A stretch of 64,000 nt of DNA from Hyphomonadaceae bacterium (GTDB lineage: Bacteria; Pseudomonadota; Alphaproteobacteria; Caulobacterales; Maricaulaceae), in assembly GCA_013001295.1 (NCBI GenBank), contig JABDMW010000015.1:1-64000 (forward strand), given 5' to 3'. The translations under genes and the position numbers were made by a program. Each line of letters starts with the position of its first letter. Within the stretch, counting starts at the first letter, position 1. The notes under the pieces were generated by a model. It saw only the letters and a list, made by a program, of their open reading frames with translations. It searched no databases and had not been told where the DNA came from. Below are positions 18,098 through 28,233 of this stretch, piece after piece.

Positions 18098-18701
18098 GAA
18101 TTCCTGCCGGACCCAGCGGAAAAAACTCACCGCCACCGTAAACGCCAAGTTGGATACCATCCGGTGTTTCGACCTCAACCGCATGTTCAACCAATTCATA
18201 GAATACGGGACGAACGAGCATAGCTTCCAACCGTCCACGTACGCCAATCAGGGGCGTCGGCTCCAAAGTTTTTGGATCTGTCTCCACGCGCAATGGCCGA
18301 TCCGGACCCGCTTCGACAACCTCGTCCATATTGGTCGTGAAAAAAAGTCTCTGGTCATTGCCGCTGTTCTCGACATCGACCCTTATGGCTTGGAAAGCGG
18401 CGCATTCGACCGTGATTTGAATTTTTTCAACCGGCGTGACTAAATAATGATGGCCGTCCTCGTCTTTGCGCAAGATGGAGGAAAACAATTTTATCAAGGG
18501 CGCGCGGGTGATACGCGTTCCTTCGTGCCACCAGCTTCCGTCGCGCCGGATGACCATATCCATTTCGCCGCAATATTCCGGATTCCACGTTTCAACGGGC
18601 AAAGCATTCTCGCCCGCCCCCTGCGCTCGTGCCATGGCGATCAAGGAAGCCAGATCGGTTTTTTCGCCGTCCCGAGCATTGCTTGTTTTTAATGTGGCCA
18701 C
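18087..18701 (-). CDS. DUF1285 domain protein
   Basis: This is a conserved alphaproteobacterial protein of unknown function. The DUF1285 core begins at about residue 36 (PVETWNPEYCGEMDMVIRRDG) and continues through WWHEGTRITRAPLIKLFSSILRKDEDG and YLVTPVEKIQI. There is no signal peptide or membrane segment, so it is probably cytoplasmic. It is the first gene of the operon with the NUDIX hydrolase and cca, and is divergent from moxR with a 93-base gap that must hold both promoters. Neighbours give no more precise role. Confidence 0.9.
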   Translation of the reverse strand: MATLKTSNARDGEKTDLASLIAMARAQGAGENALPVETWNPEYCGEMDMVIRRDGSWWHEGTRITRAPLIKLFSSILRKDEDGHHYLVTPVEKIQITVECAAFQAIRVDVENSGNDQRLFFTTNMDEVVEAGPDRPLRVETDPKTLEPTPLIGVRGRLEAMLVRPVFYELVEHAVEVETPDGIQLGVYGGGEFFPLGPAGIHEV

Positions 18702-18794
18702 CTGTAAGAATCCTTTTGCGCTTTGCTATCAATGCCTTAAACCTAATCCAGTCATAACATCAAACAAGACTAAATTACAGAGCATGAGAGAGAT

Positions 18795-19790
18795 ATGAGC
18801 ACAAAGGCCAAAACTGCCAATTTAGAAGCTAAGTTGGAGACAGCGAATAAGAAACTGGTCGATGCAAAAAAGGCAATTGCAAACGTCGTCATAGGTCAGG
18901 ATGAGGTTGTCGATCTGGCGCTCGGCGCGATCCTCAGCGGCGGACATGCTCTCTTGGTTGGTGTGCCCGGGTTGGCCAAAACCTTGTTGGTTGAAACCTT
19001 GGCTACCGTTCTCGGAATGGACGGAAAACGTGTTCAATTTACGCCCGACCTGATGCCTGCGGATATTATTGGTTCGGAGGTTCTCGAAGAAGGGGCAAAA
19101 GGCAAGCGATCCTTCCGGTTTATTCCAGGTCCGGTTTTCTGCCAATTGCTCATGGCTGACGAAATCAACCGCGCCAGCCCACGTACCCAATCAGCACTCC
19201 TGCAGGCCATGCAAGAGAGGTTTGTTACCGTTGCCGGCGTGCGACACGACTTACCAAAGCCGTTTCATGTTTTGGCCACGCAAAACCCAATTGAACAAGA
19301 AGGCACTTACCCGCTCCCGGAAGCGCAACTCGACCGTTTCCTGTTCCAAATTAATGTCGACTATCCGAAAGAAGTCACCGAGCGCGAAATTTTACTGTCG
19401 ACGACTGGAATAGAGTCGGCAGGCAGCAAGAAGATAATGACGCCCAAGCAGCTACAAGATATGCAAGCATTGGTCCGCGCGATGCCAATTGGCGATAAGG
19501 TTGTTGATTGTATCCTGGCGCTGGTTCGTGGCGCTCGGCCGGATCAAAGCGAATATGAGTTCATCCGTGATAATGTTGCCTGGGGCCCGGGCCCGCGGGC
19601 CGGGCAGGCCTTGATGTTGGCCAGTCGTGCACGCGCCCTGCTCGACGGTCGCCTGTCCCCATCTATTGATGACGTATTAGCCCTCGCCGGTCCCGTCTTG
19701 CGGCATCGCATGGCCCTGACCTTTGCAGCACGTGCAGACGGAAAATCAATCAATGATCTAGTTGGTCAACTAGCTGAACGGGTGAGCTAA
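18795..19790 (+). CDS. MoxR-family AAA+ ATPase
   Basis: MoxR ATPases act as chaperones that mature or insert metal into partner proteins carrying von Willebrand or BatA-like domains. The Walker A motif GVPGLAKT is at residues 56-63, Walker B is within LLMADE at 118-123, and the sensor region contains ATQNPIEQEGTYPLPEAQLDRF, a MoxR hallmark. A short coiled N-terminus (about 8-28) precedes the AAA core. Four genes follow one another with gaps of 0-3 bases or overlaps: MoxR, DUF58, a BatA/DUF4159 protein and a further membrane protein. This is the common bacterial MoxR operon type. Confidence 0.95.
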   Translation: MSTKAKTANLEAKLETANKKLVDAKKAIANVVIGQDEVVDLALGAILSGGHALLVGVPGLAKTLLVETLATVLGMDGKRVQFTPDLMPADIIGSEVLEEGAKGKRSFRFIPGPVFCQLLMADEINRASPRTQSALLQAMQERFVTVAGVRHDLPKPFHVLATQNPIEQEGTYPLPEAQLDRFLFQINVDYPKEVTEREILLSTTGIESAGSKKIMTPKQLQDMQALVRAMPIGDKVVDCILALVRGARPDQSEYEFIRDNVAWGPGPRAGQALMLASRARALLDGRLSPSIDDVLALAGPVLRHRMALTFAARADGKSINDLVGQLAERVS

Positions 19791-19793
19791 TCC

Positions 19794-20681
19794 TTGCCGG
19801 TTGTTGTCGACAATCGATCAAACCTCAGGCGACGCGCCGAGCAACTGGCTGCACCTTTTCCCGGTCTCCTTGCCGAAGCGGAAAGAGTCGCCGCGATCGT
19901 AGCACAGGGTGTGCATGGTCGGCGCAGGCCCGGACAGGGCGAATCTTTTTGGCAATATCGTAGCTATACAGACTCAGACAGTGCCCACGACATTGACTGG
20001 AGACGCTCCGCGCGCAGCGATCATTACTATGTGCGTGAAAATGAATGGGAAGCTGCTAATACAGTTTGGCTGTGGCGCGATGGCTATGCAGGAATGGAAT
20101 GGCGGTCTTCGAACGATACGCCTACAAAAATGAATCGGGCGAGCGTCTTATTGATGGCGCTCACCTCGCTTTTGATCCGCGCCGGTGAAAGATGCGCCGT
20201 GCTGGGCGAAAGCGAGCGGCCAAGATCAGGTCGTCACGGCCTGGAACGCGTGACACACCGACTGGCAATAAGCGAAGGAAAGAAAGCGGCTTTCGACGGC
20301 GAGTTTTCACCGCATGCGAAAATGGTGATTGCGTCTGATTTTCTTGAACCGACAGAGGTTTGGCGGGCAAGGCTTGCAAAGCTGACGGCCCGTCCTGCGA
20401 CCGGCGTGCTTTTGCATATTGTCGATCCTGCAGAACGGTTATTCCCTTACAAAGGGAGACTGCATCTTTTGGAGCCGGGATCAGTACGGTCGAAAATTCC
20501 GTTTCTTGTCGGACGGGCAGAAAAAGCCAGACAAGCTTATATCGACAAGTTTGTCGCCCATGAGGAAGCCTTGCAAAGAACAGCGTCCCGCCTGGGATGG
20601 ACTTTAATCACGCATCAAACAGATCAACCCGCTACATTGGCGCTCACTGCGCTTTACCGGGCTTTGGACAAGGACGCATAG
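19794..20681 (+). CDS. DUF58 domain protein (MoxR partner)
   Basis: The protein contains the DUF58 core with the typical GRRRPGQGESFWQYRSYTDSDSAHDIDWRRSARSDHYYVRENEWE-type block at about 41-85, shown here only in outline. DUF58 proteins are regularly encoded next to MoxR ATPases and are thought to be their cytoplasmic partners. The start is a TTG three bases after the moxR stop; no ATG or GTG fits better. The 295-residue length matches short DUF58 proteins without membrane helices. Its stop directly abuts the ATG of the next gene. Confidence 0.9.
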   Translation: MPVVVDNRSNLRRRAEQLAAPFPGLLAEAERVAAIVAQGVHGRRRPGQGESFWQYRSYTDSDSAHDIDWRRSARSDHYYVRENEWEAANTVWLWRDGYAGMEWRSSNDTPTKMNRASVLLMALTSLLIRAGERCAVLGESERPRSGRHGLERVTHRLAISEGKKAAFDGEFSPHAKMVIASDFLEPTEVWRARLAKLTARPATGVLLHIVDPAERLFPYKGRLHLLEPGSVRSKIPFLVGRAEKARQAYIDKFVAHEEALQRTASRLGWTLITHQTDQPATLALTALYRALDKDA

Positions 20682-23465
20682 ATGGTTGTGGGTCCCGTGA
20701 CATTCCTGGCCCCTTTGGCGCTTTGGGGCCTGCTTGTTTTACCAATTATCTGGTGGATCTTGCGGATAACACCGCCACGTCCTCTAGAACAGGTCTTCCC
20801 GCCCTTGCGCCTGCTGTATGACGTTGAAAAGGAAGAAGAAACACCACGCAGTACGCCGCCTTGGTTGCTGTTTTTCCGGCTTTTGCTGGGTGCGTTAATT
20901 GCAATTGCCCTGGCTAAACCCATTCTCTTTAATCAGGAAACCACGACCGAGCGGCCAATGGTGCTCGTGTTGGACAATGGATGGGCTGCTGCCAGCAATT
21001 GGTCCTTAATTACACGAGAGGCTGAGGCCTTGATAAAACAATCTATTTCTGAAAATCAAAAAGTGGCCGTGATGACCACCGCAAGCCCCACGACACCCAA
21101 CGCGGCAGGTTTCATTCCGGCCAATGAAGCGCTTAAGATCGTTCGCGCAACGCAACCGACTCCCTATGAACCGAACCGAAAAAAGGCACTTGAAGTGTTG
21201 GACCCTCTCGATCTTTCATCCGCCGATGTGTTTTGGCTATCGGACGGGGTCGATTACGGCGTATCGCGCGAGTTCGCGGCTCGACTGAAAGATGGAGCCC
21301 AGTCGCGCATATTCGTACCGACATCTGAAACCAGTGCCCTGCTCGGGGGCAAGGCAGAGGAATCAGCGAACGGGTTCCGGAGTATTTGGCACCGGGTCGA
21401 TAGCGCTAGCTTACGAACCCTTACAATTGCAGCCTATGGCCCCAAAGGGCGCGTCATTGGACGGAGCGACCTGCAATTTGCACCCGGCAGCAAAACAGCC
21501 GAAGCATTATTCGAGCTGCCCGCGGAACTTCGAAATCAGGTATCGGTTCTCCGCCCGGAAGGCATTGGGTCGGCTGGTGCCGTGACCCTACTTGATGATA
21601 GCTGGGGGCGTCCCTTGGTTGGCTTATTGGCCGGAAGTGACGCTAATGTGCAACCGCTTCTCTCAGAATGGCATTATATTGAAAAGGCATTGGCCCCAAA
21701 TGCGGACATTTATAAAGGTGACCTTGACCAATTGACCGCCGTCTCGCCCTCAATCATTTTCATGACGGATCGGGCCCGTTCAGAAAGTGAAGCGCTCGAA
21801 AAATACGTAGAGGACGGCGGCATGTTGATCCGGTTTGCCGGACCGAAACTGGCCAAACGCGCCGATAATTTACTTCCTGTCCCGTTGCGAGCAGGAGGCC
21901 GCGAATTGGGCGGCGCATTGGCGTGGGAAGAACCGCAGAAAATTGCACCTTTTCCAGAGAACAGCCCGTTTTTTGGCCTCAATATATCTGAAGAAGTTGT
22001 TATTGAAAAACAGATCATGGCCCGGCCGGGCGCTGAGACCGACGCGCGGACATGGGCGCGGCTGGTGGATGGCTCCCCCCTGATCACATCCAGTCAAAAA
22101 GGACTGGGACGTGTTGTCTTGTTCCACGTCACAGCAGGGCCGGACTGGTCGCAGCTCCCGTTGAGCGGACTTTACGTAGACATGTTAAAACGACTATTGC
22201 CTCTTGCGCGGTCAACAGTTGCACCGGTTCAGACCTCAATTGGCAACTGGACAGCAGAACGTAGCCTCGATGGATATGGTCAGTTGGGTAAGCCGCCGGC
22301 AAATGCACAATCGATCTCCAACGATGCGTTTCCAGTCACGCGCGCCTCGTTTGAAACGCCGCCGGGATTGTATCGTCAGGGTCTAAGGCGACAGGCCCTG
22401 AACACTGTGAGCGATCCAGAAGCCTACGCCCTGTTAAATAGCAATGGCATGGATACTGCTTTATACGGCGGTCAAAAGCCAAGATCATTGAGCGGATTAC
22501 TATTGGGAATTGCCGCGGTCATGCTGGCCTTTGATGCGATTTTATCGCTGTTGGCGTCGGGACGCCTTCGGTTTCCTGCAACGGCGCGAACAGCCGCGTC
22601 CGTTCTCGCCATTTGCCTGGGATTGATGATTCTTAACACCCAATCAGCCTTCGCACAGGATTATGATAAAGCCTACCGCGATGCGCTGACATTGCACCTG
22701 GCCTATGTCATTACCGGTGACGATCGTACCGACCGGATGAGCAAGGCCGGATTGGAAGGATTGGTTGAAGAGCTTAACCGTCGCACGACGATCGAACCGG
22801 TTGGTGTCAGAGGTATAGATCCGGAAAAAGACCAGCTTGATTTCTACCCGTTTCTTTATTGGCCGATCGATCGAAACATTCAGCCGTTAAGTGACAAAGC
22901 CAGTACCGCTCTAAACAATTACATGGCTTCGGGTGGTACCATCGTAATGGACACCCAAGATCAGGACAGTCAAAAATTATTGGGCGGACAAAATCACCCG
23001 GGACTGGCCACTATTTCCAAATCCCTCGACATTCCTAAACTCGGATTCCCGCCTGCCGACCATGTCCTGACAAAATCCTTTTACCTGATCCAGGTCTATC
23101 CCGGTCGTTGGGCTGACGGAAAAATTTGGGTTGAGGCTGACCAACGGGGTTCAGCCCGCGATGGTGTTTCCAGTGTCATCGTTGGCAGCAATGACTGGGC
23201 AGCTGCGTGGGCCAAGGACAGCGAAGGCCGATCCCTGAATGTAATCGAAAATGATATTCCGAGACAAAGAGAAATCGCGTTCCGGTTCGGTGTAAACCTG
23301 ACCATGTATGCCTTGGCCGGGAACTATAAAGCGGATCAGGTGCATGCCGCAACGTTGATCAGGCGCATGGGGATCAATGAAAACACCGATCTCGTCCCGC
23401 CCAAAGAACTACAAGAGGAAATGCGTCGCCGGGACGAAGAACTGCGCAAAAGGCGGTCAGAATGA
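20682..23465 (+). CDS. BatA-N-terminal/DUF4159 membrane protein
   Basis: This 927-residue protein has a BatA-type (aerotolerance regulator) N-terminus with two membrane helices (about 7-27 and 61-83). A long periplasmic or amidotransferase-like region follows, then a further helix near 610-630 and a second hydrophobic segment near 640-655. The C-terminal DUF4159 domain (about 665-905) begins around YDKAYRDALTLHLAYVITGDD. In DUF4159 proteins this domain resembles a class-I glutamine amidotransferase fold without known catalysis. The gene is the third of the MoxR operon, starting at the base after the DUF58 stop and overlapping the next gene by four bases. The role is inferred to be envelope maintenance. 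Confidence 0.88.
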   Translation: MVVGPVTFLAPLALWGLLVLPIIWWILRITPPRPLEQVFPPLRLLYDVEKEEETPRSTPPWLLFFRLLLGALIAIALAKPILFNQETTTERPMVLVLDNGWAAASNWSLITREAEALIKQSISENQKVAVMTTASPTTPNAAGFIPANEALKIVRATQPTPYEPNRKKALEVLDPLDLSSADVFWLSDGVDYGVSREFAARLKDGAQSRIFVPTSETSALLGGKAEESANGFRSIWHRVDSASLRTLTIAAYGPKGRVIGRSDLQFAPGSKTAEALFELPAELRNQVSVLRPEGIGSAGAVTLLDDSWGRPLVGLLAGSDANVQPLLSEWHYIEKALAPNADIYKGDLDQLTAVSPSIIFMTDRARSESEALEKYVEDGGMLIRFAGPKLAKRADNLLPVPLRAGGRELGGALAWEEPQKIAPFPENSPFFGLNISEEVVIEKQIMARPGAETDARTWARLVDGSPLITSSQKGLGRVVLFHVTAGPDWSQLPLSGLYVDMLKRLLPLARSTVAPVQTSIGNWTAERSLDGYGQLGKPPANAQSISNDAFPVTRASFETPPGLYRQGLRRQALNTVSDPEAYALLNSNGMDTALYGGQKPRSLSGLLLGIAAVMLAFDAILSLLASGRLRFPATARTAASVLAICLGLMILNTQSAFAQDYDKAYRDALTLHLAYVITGDDRTDRMSKAGLEGLVEELNRRTTIEPVGVRGIDPEKDQLDFYPFLYWPIDRNIQPLSDKASTALNNYMASGGTIVMDTQDQDSQKLLGGQNHPGLATISKSLDIPKLGFPPADHVLTKSFYLIQVYPGRWADGKIWVEADQRGSARDGVSSVIVGSNDWAAAWAKDSEGRSLNVIENDIPRQREIAFRFGVNLTMYALAGNYKADQVHAATLIRRMGINENTDLVPPKELQEEMRRRDEELRKRRSE

Positions 23466-25543
23466 AGTCGTCTGTCGCGTTGGATCCCCTCCTCCCCATA
23501 TGGCTGATCGTTGCCTTGACGGCGATAATCTTGATGGCGGCCATGTTTGCGGAATGGAAAGGCCTGAAAAGTTTCATCCTCAGGGCCATCGCTGCCTTCA
23601 TTATGTGCGGCGCACTTCTAAACCCGCAAAAATTACTGGAACAACGCGCGCCGCTGCCGGATGTCGCGTTGATCTTGAATGACAAAAGCGAAAGCATGGC
23701 GATTTCCGATCGCACTGCCGTCGCCGAACAGGTCGAAGCCCGGTTGAGTGAACGCCTGGGCGAACTTGAAAATCTGGAAATCATCAAAATTGATGTTAAT
23801 CCCAGCGAAGACGGTACACGGTTAACCCAAGCCATGATCGATGGGCTCGGACAATTGCCGGCAGACAGGATCGCCGGTGTGTTTGCGCTCACGGATGGCC
23901 AGGTTCACGACGTTCCGGAAACTCCCGATGGATTATTGCCAGACAATGTACCGTTTCACAGCCTGATCATCGGTGATGAAAACGCACGGGATCGCCGCCT
24001 TGAAGCGCTGATCACACCCAAATTCGGCATGGTAGGAGAGTTGGCAAATTTTGACATCCGGATCGATGATCCCGGTCATGAGGGCGAACGTGCCGGGCTG
24101 GAAATTCGATTAAACGGGGAATTGATGGCGGCGTTTGAAGCCTTGATTGGAGACAAAATTTCGATCCCGCTCGAAATCGAAAAACGCGGAATCAATACGG
24201 TTGAAATTCGCACGGCCGTGGCACCGAAAGAACTGACCACACTCAATAATGCTATTGTTGCTGAAATATCCGGTGTCCGCGATCGCTTACGCGTCCTTTT
24301 GATCACGGGCGAGCCACATATGGGCGGTCGGTCCTGGCGCAATCTCTTGAAATCGGATCCATCCGTCGATCTGGTTCAATTTACCATTTTGACCAACCCG
24401 GGTGAAAAAATGGTCAACGCGACTCCGCGGGAACTGTCTTTAATTGAATTCCCCGAACGGGAACTGTTTGAGGAAAAATTGTCGGAATTCGATCTGGTTA
24501 TATTTGATCAGTTCCGCAGACGTTATGTGATGAACCGCGGCGGTCGAGCACGTCCGATGCTTAACCCATATTATATTTCAAATATCGCGCGCTATGTCGA
24601 GGAAGGCGGCGCCCTTCTCCTCGCAGCTGGCCCGCAGTTCGCGGGTGCGGAAAGTCTAGCCCGTTCACCTCTTATTGCCGTTCTTCCAGCGCGGCCGACC
24701 GGAGATACAACTACCGATGCTTACCGCCCAAATCTAAGTGAGAAAGGAACGCGTCACCCGATCACGTCGATTTTTGATGGCGATATCGCGGATCGGTGGG
24801 GGAAATGGTACCGAGCGATTGATGCTGAAGTTATTGGCGGTGATGTCTTGATGGTTGATGACGATGATCGTCCACTTCTCGTGGTTGATAAAATCAAGCG
24901 TGGGCGCACCGCCTTGCTTTTGTCGGATCAAGCCTGGCTCTGGTCGAAAAGTCATGATGGCGGCGGCCCTTACAATGAAATGTTCCGTCGGCTCTCGCAT
25001 TGGTTGATGGGCGAACCGGATCTGGAAGCCGACCGTTTGGAAGCGCGCGTTGAAAACGGCGTCCTGTCGATTGATTATTTCGATTTGAATGACGAAACCA
25101 AACCCGTGGCGGTATTGTTACCTGATGGCAGCACCAAAAACGTCAAACTCACGCGGGTTAGACCCGGTCAGTTCCGAACCACCTTACCTGCGGAAACCCA
25201 AGGTGCCTACCGGGTGTCTACCGAAGAGCTGACATCCATCGCGGCAGCGGGCACATTAAATCCACTTGAATACAAACACATCCTGCCAACCAGCGAAATA
25301 TTGGAACCGCTCTCTACGACCAGTGGCGGCGGCGTCTTTAAGCCGACAACAGAAAATTCAGTGCCGAGTTTGCGAAAAGTAAGCCCGGGTGCGAGCGCTT
25401 CAAGTGATACGTTCGCCGGATTGATCAAGCACGATCAATTCACGGTAACGGCTTCGCGCCGAACACCATTCGGTCCCACATGGTTATATTTTATTCTTAT
25501 CCTGGCTACCCTACTGGGCGCGTGGCGTCTTGAGGGCCGTTAA
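23462..25543 (+). CDS. Large membrane protein of the MoxR operon, glutamine amidotransferase-like
   Basis: This 693-residue protein has two N-terminal helices (about 13-31 and 37-55), a long extracytoplasmic part and one C-terminal helix (about 670-686) ending in RLEGR. After the first helices, DVALILNDKSESMAI resembles the start of a von Willebrand A domain with a DxSxS-like site. A middle region (VRDRLRVLLITGEPHMGGRSWRNLL..., then YVEEGGALLLAAGPQFAG) has the pattern of amidotransferase-like folds. It overlaps the preceding gene by ATGA and is the last of the four. Proteins of this type normally end alphaproteobacterial MoxR-DUF58-DUF4159 operons; the function is unknown. Confidence 0.85.
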   Translation: MKSSVALDPLLPIWLIVALTAIILMAAMFAEWKGLKSFILRAIAAFIMCGALLNPQKLLEQRAPLPDVALILNDKSESMAISDRTAVAEQVEARLSERLGELENLEIIKIDVNPSEDGTRLTQAMIDGLGQLPADRIAGVFALTDGQVHDVPETPDGLLPDNVPFHSLIIGDENARDRRLEALITPKFGMVGELANFDIRIDDPGHEGERAGLEIRLNGELMAAFEALIGDKISIPLEIEKRGINTVEIRTAVAPKELTTLNNAIVAEISGVRDRLRVLLITGEPHMGGRSWRNLLKSDPSVDLVQFTILTNPGEKMVNATPRELSLIEFPERELFEEKLSEFDLVIFDQFRRRYVMNRGGRARPMLNPYYISNIARYVEEGGALLLAAGPQFAGAESLARSPLIAVLPARPTGDTTTDAYRPNLSEKGTRHPITSIFDGDIADRWGKWYRAIDAEVIGGDVLMVDDDDRPLLVVDKIKRGRTALLLSDQAWLWSKSHDGGGPYNEMFRRLSHWLMGEPDLEADRLEARVENGVLSIDYFDLNDETKPVAVLLPDGSTKNVKLTRVRPGQFRTTLPAETQGAYRVSTEELTSIAAAGTLNPLEYKHILPTSEILEPLSTTSGGGVFKPTTENSVPSLRKVSPGASASSDTFAGLIKHDQFTVTASRRTPFGPTWLYFILILATLLGAWRLEGR

Positions 25544-25641
25544 GCGTAACTGTCAAAATGCATTGCACATTAGCCTTCAAGTAAGGTTTATGAGGGAACG
25601 TGTGGTCAAATCCGAGTCGGTCTGGGGATCAGGAGATATTT

Positions 25642-26139
25642 ATGCATACTCTTTTTAAACTTACCGCTGCAGCGAGCCTTGTGTCCTTGCTCGGTGCCTG
25701 CGGCGTCGCCAAAACAACGGCGAAAGTTGCTACCCTTCCCGTTAAAGCGACCGTAAAAACCGGAGAACTTGCCGGAAAAGGCGTCTACTACACAGGTAAA
25801 GGTGCCGGCACCGCCGCCTACAAAACCGGAGAGTTGGGTGCGAAAAGCGTCTACTATACGGGAAAAGGCGCGTATAAAACGGGCGAACTGGCCGGTAAGG
25901 GTGTGTATTATACAGGCAAAGGCGCTTACACCGTTGGTACTGTCCCGGTGACGGTTATGAACAATGCCCTCGATACCACCGCCAAAGTCCTGTCTGTCAC
26001 GACGCAAGTGGTCGATCTGTCGGGCAAAGTCGTCAATGTCACGCGCGAAGTCCAACGCTCCGAGGTAGACGCTTACGTCAATCAAGCCCGAGGCGCCGCT
26101 AATGTTGTTGGGATCATTATTGATATTGTAAAAAGCTAG
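25642..26139 (+). CDS. Small repeat-containing lipoprotein
   Basis: This is a 165-residue lipoprotein with a clear signal ending LLGAC, so the acylated cysteine is C20. The mature part contains about three to four copies of a degenerate repeat of the form KTGELAGKGVYYTGKGA, followed by a Val/Thr-rich amphipathic segment (TTAKVLSVTTQVVDLSGKVVNVT) and a hydrophobic end. The ATG at 25642 has CAGGAGA just upstream; a longer frame from 25600 lacks a ribosome site. I do not recognise a named family. The regular Gly/Tyr/Lys pattern suggests a repetitive beta or surface-binding structure. Confidence 0.82.
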   Translation: MHTLFKLTAAASLVSLLGACGVAKTTAKVATLPVKATVKTGELAGKGVYYTGKGAGTAAYKTGELGAKSVYYTGKGAYKTGELAGKGVYYTGKGAYTVGTVPVTVMNNALDTTAKVLSVTTQVVDLSGKVVNVTREVQRSEVDAYVNQARGAANVVGIIIDIVKS

Positions 26140-26164
26140 AAAAAGACTGTACCACGACGTCTAA

Positions 26165-26195
26165 CGGCAATGTGATGCCACGACGCCTATTGCCG
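26165..26195. other. Inverted repeat CGGCAAT-N17-ATTGCCG
   Basis: Perfect 7-bp arms are separated by 17 bases, between the small lipoprotein gene and the secreted protein gene. It could be a weak terminator or a regulator site; no adjacent T run follows directly. Confidence 0.3.
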
Positions 26196-26258
26196 CCTTG
26201 CCTAGAACCGGTTTTTTTGTTACATTGTTGCGTGAGAGAGGCTGTTCAGGAGTCTAAT

Positions 26259-26882
26259 ATGAAAATCAATACCCCCACCAAATTTTTGAGCTTAGCGATG
26301 ATCGCCGGGACATTGTCGATGGCAAGCGTCGCTGATGCAGCAAATCGCAGAGGCTTTCAATCAACAATCAGCGCACCCAATACAGCGATTAAAATCAATG
26401 TAACGATCAGCGATGAGTTGGCGTATAGAGCTGACCATGTGTCGCCACACTTAAGAGACCGGCGAGGCTCGCGTGGATTAAGCAATGGATTTACAAACCG
26501 CGGCATGTACGGCGAAAAAGAACTCGACCGATTGGCCGAACGGCTGGAACAGAAAATGTATCGGTACATGGAAAAATACGGTGTTGAATCCAGCGACGAT
26601 GCGACCACCGTGCTCAACCTCGTTATCACGGATGTTGACAATAATCGCCCGACTTTCAAGCAACTTTCAAGTTCGCCATCCCTATCATATCAAAGCTTTG
26701 GCAATGGCGGTGCGGAATTTGACGGGACGTTGACCCAGGGATCTGAAGAATTGGGAACCGTGTCCTATAGCTGGTTCGACAATGACATCAGACATGCGGC
26801 ACACGGTCATACATGGAGTGACGCCAATCGCGCTATTGATCGTTTTGCGCGCAAAACCGCGAAGGAGCTCGCGAGCAACTAA
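26259..26882 (+). CDS. Secreted hypothetical protein
   Basis: This 207-residue protein has a signal peptide ending ASVADA (about residue 24) and no membrane segments. A CAGGAG site lies about seven bases before the ATG. The mature protein has a predicted helix around GEKELDRLAERLEQKMYRYMEKYG (about 85-108), then strands containing TTVLNLVITDVDNNRPTF, and a C-terminal helix [19 protein letters not shown]. The pattern resembles periplasmic or DUF3313/DUF4410-like small envelope proteins, but I cannot assign a family. Its stop overlaps the stop of the convergent queE by four bases (CTAA). Confidence 0.75.
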   Translation: MKINTPTKFLSLAMIAGTLSMASVADAANRRGFQSTISAPNTAIKINVTISDELAYRADHVSPHLRDRRGSRGLSNGFTNRGMYGEKELDRLAERLEQKMYRYMEKYGVESSDDATTVLNLVITDVDNNRPTFKQLSSSPSLSYQSFGNGGAEFDGTLTQGSEELGTVSYSWFDNDIRHAAHGHTWSDANRAIDRFARKTAKELASN

Positions 26883-27523
26883 CGCACACCCAGCCATTTA
26901 TGGGTTTGTAGGCTGAGACGCCATTGCGGGTTTTGCATGCAATACTCAAATGCAGCTTGGCGATGTTGATCCCCTCGTTGGTCATCCAGCGGCTGAAGTG
27001 AAAACCGTTTAAAATCAAGCTCGGCGAAATCTGCCGGGCTATTTTCTTTTTGAGGGTATACCAATTTCAACTCATCGCCGGAACGCTGCAAAAGTTCCGC
27101 ATTTGCTTTCGGACTAACGCATAGCCAATCGATCCCGCCGGGCGCTTCAATCGTGCCATTGGTCTCTACGGCAATATTAAATCCTGCCCCGTGTAATGCA
27201 GCGATAAGATGAGCGTCCAACTGTAACAGTGGTTCCCCGCCCGTACAAATGACCCACGGTTCACCGATGGGTTTGCCATCCCGTTTCGGCCAATAAGACA
27301 TCGCTTCGTTGGCCAGATCTTCAGGCGTGGTAAAAACGCCCCCGCCGACTCCGTCCGTGCCGACAAATTCTGTATCACAGAACTTGCAAACTGCACTGGC
27401 ACGATCTTTTTCGCGCCCACTCCAAAGATTGCAGCCCGCAAACCGAACAAAAACACTCGGACGTCCCGTTTGCGCACCTTCTCCTTGTACAGACAGGAAT
27501 ATTTCTTTGACCGAATACTTCAT
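26879..27523 (-). CDS. queE: 7-carboxy-7-deazaguanine synthase
   Basis: QueE is a radical-SAM enzyme that contracts carboxytetrahydropterin to 7-carboxy-7-deazaguanine in the queuosine/preQ0 pathway. The cluster cysteines are C31, C46 and C49; the wide C-x14-C-x2-C spacing is the QueE type rather than the canonical CxxxCxx[24 protein letters not shown] at the start and CTGGEPLLQ near 92-100 are further marks. It overlaps the 3' end of queC by four bases, so queC-queE form an operon. The partners queD and queF are not in this window. Confidence 0.95.
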   Translation of the reverse strand: MKYSVKEIFLSVQGEGAQTGRPSVFVRFAGCNLWSGREKDRASAVCKFCDTEFVGTDGVGGGVFTTPEDLANEAMSYWPKRDGKPIGEPWVICTGGEPLLQLDAHLIAALHGAGFNIAVETNGTIEAPGGIDWLCVSPKANAELLQRSGDELKLVYPQKENSPADFAELDFKRFSLQPLDDQRGDQHRQAAFEYCMQNPQWRLSLQTHKWLGVR

Positions 27524-28233
27524 CGATTAAAAGTTCCGGTAACGTAATTTGCCCAGCCATTGGCGCGCAGTTCGCAGGCTGGACACGCGCCACAGCCATG
27601 CCCCCAGGCATGCAAGTCGCCGCGCTCCCCCGTATAGCAGGTATGAGACTTCTGAACGATCAGATCGACGAGGGCTTTGCCGCCCAAATCCTCAGCCAGT
27701 TTCCAGGCCCCTGCCTTGCTCAAATGCATCAAAGGCGTCGAAAGACTATAGTCCGCGTCCATCCCGAGATTTATCGCTTTCATCGCGGCATCAAGGGTTT
27801 CCTTGCGGCAATCAGGATAGCCCGAGAAATCCGCTTCGCACATGCCGGCAACAAGTTGGGTAATACCCCGATTATAAGCGACGGCGGCAGCAAAATTTAA
27901 AAAGATCAAATTTCGACCCGGCACAAAGGTATTGGGTAGCCCGTCGCCAGTATCATCGATGTCGATATCCCGTGTTAAGGATGTTTCGCTGATGCCGCCC
28001 AGGGCCGGGATATCAATGATGTGATCTTTACCCATTTTTGGCGCCCATTGCGGGAATTCAGCTTTAATATGGGCCAAAACATCCATACGGCACTGCATTT
28101 CCACCATATGCCGTTGTTCATAGTCAAAGCCGACCGTTTCCACATGGTCAAAACGGGACAGCGCCCACGCAAGGCAGGTCGCGGAGTCCTGCCCGCCTGA
28201 AAAAAGGACCAATGCTTTGATTTTGATATTCAT
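27520..28233 (-). CDS. queC: 7-cyano-7-deazaguanine synthase
   Basis: QueC converts 7-carboxy-7-deazaguanine to preQ0 using ATP and ammonia. The PP-loop SGGQDS stands at residues 12-17, and four zinc-binding cysteines near the end are C199, C214, C217 and C220 (GCGACPAC pattern). The frame opens at 28293, but the ATG at 28233 begins [17 protein letters not shown], the usual distance to the loop. It lies immediately upstream of queE. PreQ0 is used for tRNA queuosine and, in some bacteria, for DNA modification; no such DNA-modification genes are present here. Confidence 0.96.
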   Translation of the reverse strand: MNIKIKALVLFSGGQDSATCLAWALSRFDHVETVGFDYEQRHMVEMQCRMDVLAHIKAEFPQWAPKMGKDHIIDIPALGGISETSLTRDIDIDDTGDGLPNTFVPGRNLIFLNFAAAVAYNRGITQLVAGMCEADFSGYPDCRKETLDAAMKAINLGMDADYSLSTPLMHLSKAGAWKLAEDLGGKALVDLIVQKSHTCYTGERGDLHAWGHGCGACPACELRANGWANYVTGTFNR

